From the NCBI GenBank assembly GCA_964023205.1, contig OZ026851.1:13123637-13187636 (forward strand): 64,000 nt of DNA, given 5' to 3'. Below, piece after piece: positions 38,201 to 50,200 of the stretch. This stretch comes from Lutraria lutraria. Lineage: Eukaryota; Mollusca; Bivalvia; Venerida; Mactridae. Under the pieces are notes generated by a model. The model worked only from the letters and a program-made list of their open reading frames with translations. It did not search any database and was not told the origin of the DNA. Position numbers and translations under genes: made by a program. Each line of letters begins with the position of its first letter. Within the stretch, counting starts at the first letter, position 1.

Positions 38201-41200
38201 GTTTAAGATGAGCTTGAGCTTTAAGTTCCCTAGGGTAAATAAATCAGAATCTAACCTTCAGACCTTAATATATTACCCCATGATGTGACTCAATTTGCAG
38301 TGCTTGATATACAGTGTTGTTATGCTGGAAATTAAAGAAAGTACATGCCCCTCGACCCCTCCACAAATTATAATTTCTTCATAGAAAATTTGTTTATTAG
38401 TCTTTGGTACTGATTTTCTGCATCAAGATTAAATAGTGAACTTTCTCTTTTATCATACACCAACTTTGTCTTTTATCATACACCACCAGCAGCTTGCTTG
38501 TTTAGTCTCACAATAATAAAAGTCTGCAGTAAACTTTCTGAACAAAGTTATTACGTAATGTTCCACATTCCACTTACCATACAGACAGTGTAAGACAAAG
38601 AGAAATGTCCCTGATCTGATAGCTTTCATTTCCTAAAGAACAATTAAATGGTTTTGTGTACGCATCTAACTCTTGTTTCATCCATTAGTAAAATTTATGT
38701 TTTCATTTAACATGTCGCTCATTGATTGTTCACACAATCCTGGAACATAAAACATGGGAGAATAAATTGGTTTTCTTAGATTAAATCAAGTGTTAAAAAT
38801 GTTCTAGTCAAATCTCTAAATTCCAGTAATTGCCAACTATTGCACCAAATTTCTGTGTGACTTTATCAGTGAACTATTGCTATTATCAGCTCAACACATC
38901 TAGCCTACATGTTCTATACTATTAAACAAGAACCTTATGTATTAATGTGTTTCCCACTAGTATAATACCCTTTATATAGGTACCAACAGAATATCCCTGT
39001 GACAACTAATGAATGAAACCTTAAATCAGGGTGTACCCAAGACTTCAAAAGTTGGGGGTAAAAATTACCCTTAGCTGATAGAAATTTAGAGTCATCTAAG
39101 TTTCCTGCTAATGTACCTTATGTTCTAATTTTCTAGAGTCAAAAACCTTATTTGCTAATTTCATGAGTCAAAATGCCATTTAAAGGGTCAAAGGAGAGCC
39201 CTGCTTAAATGTCGCAATATGATATATTTAAAAAAAGTAACAGTCAGACCTGTAAATGAAGGTTTTTATAAAAAAAAGGTCTTTTTTCAAAGGTGGACCT
39301 TTATTTGGATTTGTTTGTTTATATTGAGTTTAATACACCCATTTTCAACAGACAAGAGTCATATGAGGTGGACAGTTCACCTAACCATCATTCCCCAGGG
39401 AAGATCCGGTACTAGGCTCCCATCCTCCGTAAACTGCCTACTTTCTCACATAGAGAGGCATGGTCGGTAGTGGGGCTCGAACCCACAACCCTCTATTTGG
39501 AGTCAGCAACCTTAACCACTCGATCACAAAGGTGGGTTCTTTATTTGGACTTTGGAGGTGGCCACTAATACAGATTTGACGGTACAATTTACGCAGTATG
39601 AAAAATACAGCTAAACAATACACTATGACAGGGGGTCAGTCTTTTAAATGACTTAGTGTTAATCTATGCTACACACTAAGTGTTAATCTATGCTACATGC
39701 ACACTAATAACAACAATAAAGAAGTGTACCGTGTACTCATGACTGTGTAGTGGAACACACAACAAAGACAATGGGCGTTTTTCTCAATTTATTATTTCCA
39801 ACTAGTTTCGACTAACATTGGACTTCATCAGGGGTGCTACACACTGATTAAATGTATGACTGTATTTTAAAGTTAGATTATCTAGTCCATAAATGTCAGT
39901 GGCAGTTCATGGCACCTATTTGTGGAACCACCTACTGTAGTATTCTGAAAAATGTAAACAAACAGTAAAGTAGGACTATTCCAAGGTTAGCCAAGTAATT
40001 GAATAATCAATTTTAGGATCATATTAACTTGAGAAGAAAATTGGAAGAAGAATTTTGAATTATTTATAAGTTACTAAGAGTTACATTCTGCTTAAAACTG
40101 AAGTATTTTGTCTGCAGGTACAATGTCTGTCTTGGATTGTCTTGAATTATAGTGTCAAAGCAGGGTTTTTCAGTTTTGGGAAAGATACCCTAGCCTTAAA
40201 ATAGCGGGTTGAAGTTAAGACTCTTTTTGGGAAAAAATACCTAAAACCAATTCGGGGAATACAATTTTTAGGAATTAATTGGAAATTTTGGGAAAATTGC
40301 ATGATTTCAAAGAAATTTTCAAAGGGTAAGACGCCAGGCTTTATAGGCTACGACTGTATGATAAAGAAAACCCATGTTAAGCAATGGAGAATATGTCAGT
40401 CTATCGTACAGACAATACAAATGTACCTGGGTATCATAGTTCAATGGAAGTTTATGTTTTTGTTTGACAGTAAACATTGTATTATTCTTCTGGCTTTCTA
40501 CCAATGATCTTTATCTTAATGTAAAACTTCTTTGTTTTGTATCAAGTTAATGATTTTTATTTGTCTGTGAACAGATTTCACTTATCTCCTATCAACATAA
40601 AATCTACCACAGTATAGAGTTATATAGATAGGATGGATTTCAATCATTCATGTCATTTAGATTTTAGTTTTTAAGTTTTAACATTCGGTCTTATTATTTT
40701 CTTAGTTCTGAATGACCTTGAATGGTTTGATTTAGCATTCAGATTGGTTGGACCTTATGAAATTAGCGTTGACTGTCATTATGGCCTTGGATAGTCACCA
40801 TTAGATATGGCAATCATTTGACATGATGACTGATCACTGAAAGACTCTCTCCTGTTATTTTTCCAAAACATGTACTGATTGACACTCACCATAAAAATAA
40901 ATGAACTTTCGGAAGAAATCTTTGGTGTTATTAATTTTGAATGGCTTAAAAAATCAAAGTTTTGGTTGCAAAATTATGTGGTTTTGTCCATAATTTGGAA
41001 GTAATGTTGGCAATGTCCAGACATTTAGTAATCTAAGCTCTGTAGATGTAACATTTATGTTATTTTAATACATTCTTATCTCATGGAAAAGACAAGTATT
41101 AGCTTCTTGTTATCAATCAATCTAGATTATAGTCAGCATGCATATAAAGTAAGCAATATGACTAGGGGCTTAGTAAAAGGTGCTTTCTAAAAATGATAAT

Positions 41201-44200
41201 TTTGTGTTGATCTAGCTACATGTATCAGGCAGTATTAATAATAAAAATTGTCCAAGTCATGATGTTCTTCATTAGACAGGGATTGCTACCCACAATGTGA
41301 ACCTATCAGAAACATCTTAGCTTGTTTATGACCTTAAGTAGGGATCCCTCCCCACCATGTGTAAAAAGTTTTGACCAAGGATGTGAGTGTGCTATTAAAT
41401 TAGTTTACATTTATGAGATGTACGAGCAATCCGTTCATGATTTTGCTATTTCATATATTGCCCTTATATATTACCGTGAGATAGATATCAGCCAGCGCAA
41501 AAAAATGTCTCGATGTCATCAGATCTGTAGTGTACAATTAGTTGGACTTGCTATTAAATGACCTTGCATCAAGCCCAATGGAAGAAGAAGACCGCAAGGA
41601 AACAGCTGACATTGCTATGTTTTATTAAGGATTTCAACTCTGTATCTTATCCTTATATATAAACTCATCTTTATCATAGCTAATTGACTCACACTGTGTT
41701 AACTATCAGTTTCATTGTTTCTGTTATGTTTTTTGGCAGTGAACATTTTGTTAAAGCTTTCACATCTTGTACTGTTTACTTTATGCTGAGCACCTTGAAA
41801 TCTCTGTATTTGCAAAGTGTGTAAACAGTTGACTGATGTTTTTGGCTTGTAATGTCTGTGTGATGTGGGTTCATTTCACTTATTCATGTTTTCTCTCTCA
41901 CATTCTCTAACCATTGTATTAAGTAGCCAATGATAAAAAGCAAAGATAAATATTAATGAAATTTGATAGACAAGACCTTGTTATCTGAGTTTATCACTGT
42001 TCAGTTATTTGCTGTAATTATTTTTTCAGAATTGTATTACAGGTTTATATATGTCTGGTATTCCATGCTAGGAACTCAGACCTTGGTGGAATTTGTTTAC
42101 TTTACTGTTAGTCATCTTGCAAATTGCTCCTGTCAAATAGTTACTCATATTTCATGAACTATTCATGAAGTATGCAAGAACAGTTCTAGAAAAAATCATG
42201 AATTCCTTTTCATAGGGGTGGCCATTTATAATTTTCTGTACTTTTCGTGTGTGCATCATGACCCTTAATTCTAAGGGGCTGTTTGATTTGAAGCTCCCAC
42301 TTTGCTTGAAATTTTACTTGTGATTATTTTATATTTCATTTGTAGTAATTTTTGCATATTTGTATATTTTCAGGGTCGTCGACGTTGAACATAAAAAAGA
42401 GAAATCGGGGGATTTTAAGCTCATTTCTTTGTTGCTTTGGCAACAAGAACAATAACTCTTCAAGTGCCTATCAAGCCCAACCTGAAGTGAATGGCAACCC
42501 TCGGGATAACTCGTTTGTAAGTATTTCATGGTCATGAATCATTCCAGACTGGTTCTTGATCGCTATGATTGCTTAACTAATCCTTAATTGGCAATTAAAA
42601 ATTTCGTATGTCGATTATTTTATTGAAAAATGTCATTTTGAGCCATTATAAATTGAATTACTGCAATTAAAAACTCGACAGTTCGAAAAAAATGTGCACA
42701 GAAAACTTATACCAAATTTGGGGAAAATTGCCTGATTTCAAAGAAATTTTCAGAGGAATTTAAGGCACCCTTAACAGGTTACAACTGTAAAATAAAGAAA
42801 ACTCTGTCATCAATATGCAGGTAGATCGCAATCACATATTGCCAATTGATGTCTAGTTTTCACTTTCTCATTGGATCAAACACATGTTGCTACTTTATGA
42901 CATCATAAAAAGTTGATTATTGTGAAGGTATTACAAGTTGGTGTAAGTTTTACGACAGTAAATCAACTGTATTAGAAAATTGATCAAGAAATGAACTGAA
43001 GTATGTAGGTAAATATAATATAAAGTGTGTTTGTTACAGACTATAGACTGTCAGTTAAAGAATGATGCAGTTTAAACTGATCGACTGATAAAAATAAACC
43101 TCTCCTAGCAGTCTTCACGAAAAATTTTTTTTAAGCACTGGACATTCGGTCCAGTGAAAATGCAAAATTTGCTGGACCGAATGAACTTTCAGTGGACCAA
43201 AATGAGAATAACAGAATTTCACATAAATTGGCTACATGTTATATTTTTTTTAGAGTGATTCATATATTTCATTTTTTGTTCTGATAAATGGTAAAATTAT
43301 CACTGAAAAATTTAACCTAATGTAACCCTTCAATGGTAGGCACCTTCAAAAAAATGAAACTCAATTTTACAAATGTATGATGATGGTAGTTGGTATGTGC
43401 TGTTGTAATACAGGGACCTTAGGCAGTAATAAATACTATCTATGACCGGACCTTCTCATAAGGGTACACAAAGTTTACTCAAGAAATATTGCATGGATTG
43501 GTTTCATATTGTACATGAAGGTGTATACTAATAAAATACAGTTCAATTTACGTTAAAATCCAAACATTTTTACAGGAGTTACAGCCCCTTTCTGGACACA
43601 TTTCTAGTTTATTTTAAAGTGAATTAATTTTAGTTTTAAAAATTATCTCCTACCTTACAAATAACATGACACATTGCCCCAAGTCTGGGAAGAATAAAAC
43701 CAAATTGAAATTAATGAACTCCGATCAGATCTCAAGTACTCTGAGAAATGACAAAAAAATCACCAAAAACATGTCATTAATGGACAAACTCTCAAAATCT
43801 TTATATCATTTTTCCATACACTTTCATTCTGTTCCTAGTATTAAATAGGGAGACCGGCGAGGTGAAGATCGGTGTTTTACATCAGGCGCGATTAAGAACT
43901 AGGAAAAACTGTCTGAAAAAATTGTCTCCCCTCTATCTGGGCCGATAGCTATCAAATGGGCCGTTAAAATCGAGGGTCCAACGCAACAGTGTCGTAACTC
44001 ATATTGAAATAAGAACAAGTTACGACAGTGTTGCGCTGAGCCCTCGAAATACAGATAAATCAAAATAAATTAATACCAGTAGTTTGTTATTCAAACATAT
44101 GACTCTTACGAAGTTACATCAATACAGCAGTAAATACTCGTGCAAATTTCTTAGAAACTTCAGCACCTGATGAATGATAAGGTAACAATTTAATGAACAG

Positions 44201-47200
44201 TAAGTGTTCTGCTGCAGACTAATTCTATTTACCTCGTTAACTTCCGCAAGTTGTTACAATAATACAATGTTTGAAGTTTATTAAACCAACAGTAATGTTA
44301 ACAATACAAAGTCATGTGTTTTTATGTTGATACAAGTACAGTACAACCTCCCTAGAGCAGCCCCCTGGAGCAACAACCTCCCTTCAACAACAGCATGATT
44401 TTTTCCGGTATGCGATTTAACTATTAACTAGAGCTGTCACAGAGGTGAATAATACCCCAGCCGCCGCTTTGACATTAATACTGCAATAGTACACTATACG
44501 GCTAAGTTCAGGGGGACATAACTCTACAATGAGTGCATCGCTGGGCATGAAAATTGTGTCTTGCACATCTACACTTGATGGTGATAACGTATACCAAGTT
44601 TCATTGCTATAGCTTAGAAAAAAATGTGGAAATAGTTCGCTCCTCAAACTTCATGCGAACCGACTGACCAACCGACCAACAGAGTGACTCCAATATACCC
44701 CCTCTCAAACTTTGTTGCGGGGTTATAATTAATCTTTCTAGAGCAACATCCTCTCTACAACAACACAATTCTGCTACTCTCAATGGGTGTTGCTTTAGAG
44801 AGGTTGCCCTGTACATTTGATATCACCTGCGGTTCCTAAAGTTACACATTATTTGATTATTATTTCATGAAGCAGATGTGTTATCCACTGTATATAATTA
44901 TCAAGTCTGTCACTATCAGTGTGTTTGAAGTAGCATTGTAAATATTTATGACGTACATATTGGAGTTGTGAAAAACTTGTTTTATGTTGTGAATTATCTA
45001 TTTACCAGCTTGTTAGAACAGTTAGCTCAGGGTTCACACAATGGTGTTTCACAGAAAAAATGTTATTCAATTAGTTTACTAGTTCATGAACTTTGCAATG
45101 TTGCCTTACCCAAAATTGATTATTATTGAAATATTTCTGAAATTATTTATCATTTATAAAACTTAAAGCATTTGCCATACCTTAGGAAAAGTACCACCCA
45201 AGAGAAAGACCTATATTCAGAGGTTATTAACTCCTTCGAATAGAATTCATGAAAACAAGATTTTTTCTTGAACTATATTCAAGGTTAATGAATAATTCAT
45301 GAAGTATGCATAACTTTTTGATGGGAATTTAACTGGTATATTAAAATTAATAAATGAATGTTAAGGTGATTTTTAGGTGTACTCAATTTAATAATGTCTC
45401 TTACTCTAGCTTTTGTTAAGAAAACTTTAAGATTGTTCCTGCATGCAAAGAATCGTTTTATTACTATTTTTCTGGCTCGTGGCTTCCGGGTACCTGTCAC
45501 AATACAAAATGTACCTTGTATTCATTCATTATGCCTGTGAGTATTACATCAATCTTAAAAAAAAAAATTGTCGTTTTTTACAGATTTCCAATGAAAAGTA
45601 TTTATTACCAGCTGTTCGACCTCAAGATTCGAACAAGAAATGTGTTGTGATAGATTTAGATGAAACACTTGTACATAGTTCATTTAAGGTGAGTATTAAT
45701 ATATCGAGGGTTCAGCGCAACACTGTCGTAACTTGTTCTTATTCCAGTATGAGTTACGACACTGTTGCGTTGAACCCTCGAATTATATAGAGAGACTGAT
45801 AGAAAGGTCACACTTGACCATAGACTATTAGAATACAATATTAATATACAGATCATTAATGATTTACACCAATTATGTTTCTTCAGCAATGAATACAGTC
45901 GAAACTCATTATATCGAAATCGCTTTTATCGAAATCCCGCTTATATCGAAGTAAAGATAAAGTCCCGATTTTTATCCTTCTTATTACATATTAAAAAAAC
46001 GCACGTATATCGAATTCGTGGTTCTCGATATTTTTATATATTGAAGTAGATTTTCGGTCCGAACCAAATATTTTCAACTATAAAGTGACCATCTATGTCG
46101 AACCAATTATGTCGCCAACTTACAAAAGAAATGTTCGCACCTTTTCCGCAAACAAACACTTACAATTTATAATCGATATTTAATTATTGGCAGCTGTTTA
46201 AACATGTTAGTGTCCATTCTCACGATTATGAAACTGACACAAACTTTTCGTTGATGAAACAAATTATTATTAATGCTGCTATACGCACATTTAAAACTAT
46301 CTTATGCATATTTGAAATGTATCCCTATAGCAAAATAAATATATCGAAGTACCCGTATAAGTACCGGTATAAATGCCGTATTCGTATAACCCGTTACAAT
46401 CCCGTACGCTAAATAACACGATTACGTTATTATTACGACACACTGACTTTAGCTCTAAAATGTAAACACGGGTATCGAAATTCCTATATCGAAGTTCGTT
46501 TATATCGAAGTATTTTGGCAAGTCCAACGAACTTCGATATAACGAGTTTCAACTGTATATTGATAAGTTTGGTAATAGTTCAACAATCATATAATATAAT
46601 TATATTGGCCGAATTGATTCCTTATTGATATTTTTTTTAATGACAACAATTTTGTTGCTATTTTACTAAGTTTGATGCTAAGTAAACAATATTTGCCCCC
46701 ATTTCATTCACTAAAGTCAATAGAATTCTTGCAGATTTAATTATTATAGATTTCTAATCAAAACAAAGTTCTACACCTCTGCCTTATTGTCAGTCTGGAA
46801 CTTTATATTTTAGAATGTTTTCTCAATCTTAGACCATCTTAGGTTTATGTTCTGTAAATATTGTAAATGATAACAGAAAATCACTGATAAATTAACTGGA
46901 ATTACCATAGATGAAAAATGGTCTTCACCTGTATGTAACTTAAAGTGGACTTTCCTATTGTTATCTATGAGTAAGATATTGTACATACTCCAGGGTTGCT
47001 ATATTCTGGCTTGTATTGTGTATATAAAGTGTACAATGTTTGTATATTGAACTAAATAAATCGTTCTTATCAAGGTTAGAAGTTGATATTCACTGTAAAT
47101 CTGATTATTTTGACATTCATGAATTGTATGATAGGTTGAATGTTGGAATTATATAGATAGCTCTCCAAATTCTGTTCCATCATAATCAAAGTACTGTGAG

Positions 47201-50200
47201 CTCAATGCCACATAGAACAGGTGGTCTTAAATAAGTAACACATGGTCAGAGTGGTCTAAGATAAGTAACACATGGTCAGAGTGGTCTAAGATAAGTAACA
47301 CATGGTCAGAGTGGTCTAAGATAAGTAACACATGGTCAGAGTGGTGTAAAATAAGTAAGACATGGTCATAGTGGTCTAAGATAAGTAACACATAGTCAGA
47401 GTGGTCTTAAATAAGTAACACATAGTCAGAGTGGTCTTAAATAAGTAACACATGGTCATAGTGGTCTTAAATAAGTAACACATGGTCAGAGTGGTCTTAA
47501 ATAAGTAACACATAGTCAGAGTGGTCTTAAATAAGTAACACATGGTCAGAGTGGTCTAAAATAAGTAACACATGGCCAGAGTGGTCTAAGATAAGTAACA
47601 CATGGCCAGAGTGGTCTAAAATAAGTAACACATGGTCAGAGTGGTCTAAGATAAGTAACACATAGTCAGAGTGGTCTAAAATAAGTAACATATGGTCATA
47701 GTGGTCTAAGATAAGAAACACATGGTCAGAGTGGTCTAAAATAAGTAACACATGGTCAGAGTGGACTAAATAAGTAACACATGGCCAGAGTGGTCTAAAA
47801 TAAGTATGGTAACACATGGCCAGAGTGGTCTAAGATAAGTAACACATGGCCAGAGTGATCTAAGATAAGTAACACATGGTCAGAGTGATCTAAAACTTAT
47901 ATCACTTGGTCAGAGTGATCTAAAATTATTTGTACCAAACAGTCAAAGTAGTCCAAAATCTGTGAATACTGTGAAGGCCCTACATATCTCAAAGTTTGCT
48001 AAAACCAATTCCAAATATATGATCAAACCAGGCCATTTATTTAAATCCTTGGCGTAAATTTTAAGCTATTTATGCAAAGCCATTATTTATTCAGCTAACA
48101 ATCGAATCGAAAACCTTGTATTATTCTACTTCATAAAATTTCATTCTTCGCCAAAATGCTAAAAGCATTACATGTAGCTTCAACTCAAGTTATCAGTATT
48201 TTACCAGGGCCTGAATGTGTTTTATCATATATCTTCAATACTGTGTTATAATACCTGTATTATCAGGTGCAAAAACATTTTGTCAATACTTAATTTGAAA
48301 AATGACAAATTGTCTATCGATTTTAGAAACATTATTATAATGCTTTTATCTGTAGAATACATGTTCATGAGTCATTATGTAACATGTATACATATGAATG
48401 CTAAATTTAGGTATACTTCAAGATAGATTTATCATTTTGTGGTTATCTTTCATCAAAATATTTATTACCATAAAAGCTACATAAAAACATACTGTAGGTC
48501 ATATTATGACTTTATTATTATTATGTTTACAAATATTTTGTTCTCTAACTCAGAAACCAACAAATTGCCCAAGACTTGTGTGACAAATGAAAATATATCT
48601 CAGGGTTTTCATTAAGAAAAGTTTTCATCGGTTAAAACTGCAAAAACAATTTTAAAAAATAGGTGACCCCAGTCAAATCGGTTTCTTTTATAAGAAAATC
48701 TGTTGGACTGAATATTAATGAAAACATAGTACCTTTAATTGTTAATCAAATCAAATATTTTATACAGCTTAAGGGGTTATGGCCCTTGATTTATAAAATG
48801 TCATATATAACTTTGTTAGTTGTGTGGATTTCTTTTTAAAACAAAATTTAATCTGCTAAAATGACAATTTCAAATAAATGTTTCACTGTTCGTAGTAATA
48901 AGTATGATGTGATTCCATGATGACTGACCATACCAGAGTCCCTCACTTTAATTCATTTATACAGTGATTAAGGATGTATGTAATAACAGGGTATCTATTC
49001 TGTAGGGACTAATAAATAATCCATGTATTGTTGTTTTATTTTGTACCAAATTGTTGATGAAAGTGAATACAAACTTGTCTTATTAATTAATCATGAGATT
49101 CTAATTTCTCCCATGGTGCTTATCTTGTTCATTTGTTTAGACTTAGGCCATCCTTAAAGAATTGTCAGTTTGTGGATACCCGACCTAAACATTGGTTTTG
49201 GGTACCCGGTAGTAGGTAGGCATTTTTAAGCTCACCTGAGCTCGAAGTGCTCAAAGGTAAGCCATTAGGATCAAGCAGTCAATGTCCAGCATCAGTTGTC
49301 CACACTTGTGGGTTATTAATACTCACAGCTTTGTCTATTAAGACATGCTTAGAACTGTTGAAATTTCCACAGAAGTCGTAGCTGTGAAAACCTCAGTATT
49401 GACTATTTTGACAGAGATTAATACGGAAATTTCAGATTGATTTATTAGCTATCTAAATAATGAATCAGACTATGGCATAATTTTGATAATACTACAGGTG
49501 GTGATGGTTAACTGAGCTATGAATTGTGTTAACAATTAAGCTAATTAGCTCATATGTATTATTAGACTTGAGTTTCTTGTTAATCGATTTATCTGATGCA
49601 TGAAGGAAACTAACCTGTATGTAGATTTACTACGCTATAATATATTTCGAGGGTTCAACGCAACAGTGTTGTAACTCATATTGAAATAAGAACAAGTTAG
49701 AACCATGTTGCACTGAGCCCTCGATTTGTGTCTTACAACAATATTGGCTGGTCTCCAATATATCGTACATCTTTCCTTTGTTTTGAGGAATGTTTTTACC
49801 CTATTGTCTGTGCACTAGATTTATGGTAAAATCATTGCTCCAGTAATCCATTAGTTGTAAGCCTTTCTTTCTTGGTCATTTGTGTAAAATCTAGGAAATT
49901 TTAAGGCCCCCAAGTGCCTAGTTTATCCGTCTATTGTTAAGCAATTTTTCTTGGAATTCTTTGGAAGTTAATTCCCTTGAACTGGTCAAGTCAAGTTATT
50001 TATTTGGTGTCAACAAAGACAGAATTGTGTTGACTCAGTGTCCTAAGCTATGATTACTTGTCTATAGGACTTCTGATAATTTATGTTGACCAGACTGATT
50101 TAGTTTGCTATTAAAACACTAATTGAATTTGTCTAAGTTACTTACAGCAATTCTATGAATTCTTATGAAAATTTACACCAGAACTAAAGCAGGAAGATAT

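Noticed and set aside
45896..46555. Transposase gene in the family D element
   Set aside because: Only short frames interrupted by stops; the element is non-autonomous.
47527..47817. 96-codon minus-strand frame with LILDHSDHV repeats
   Set aside because: Product of the 30-bp minisatellite.
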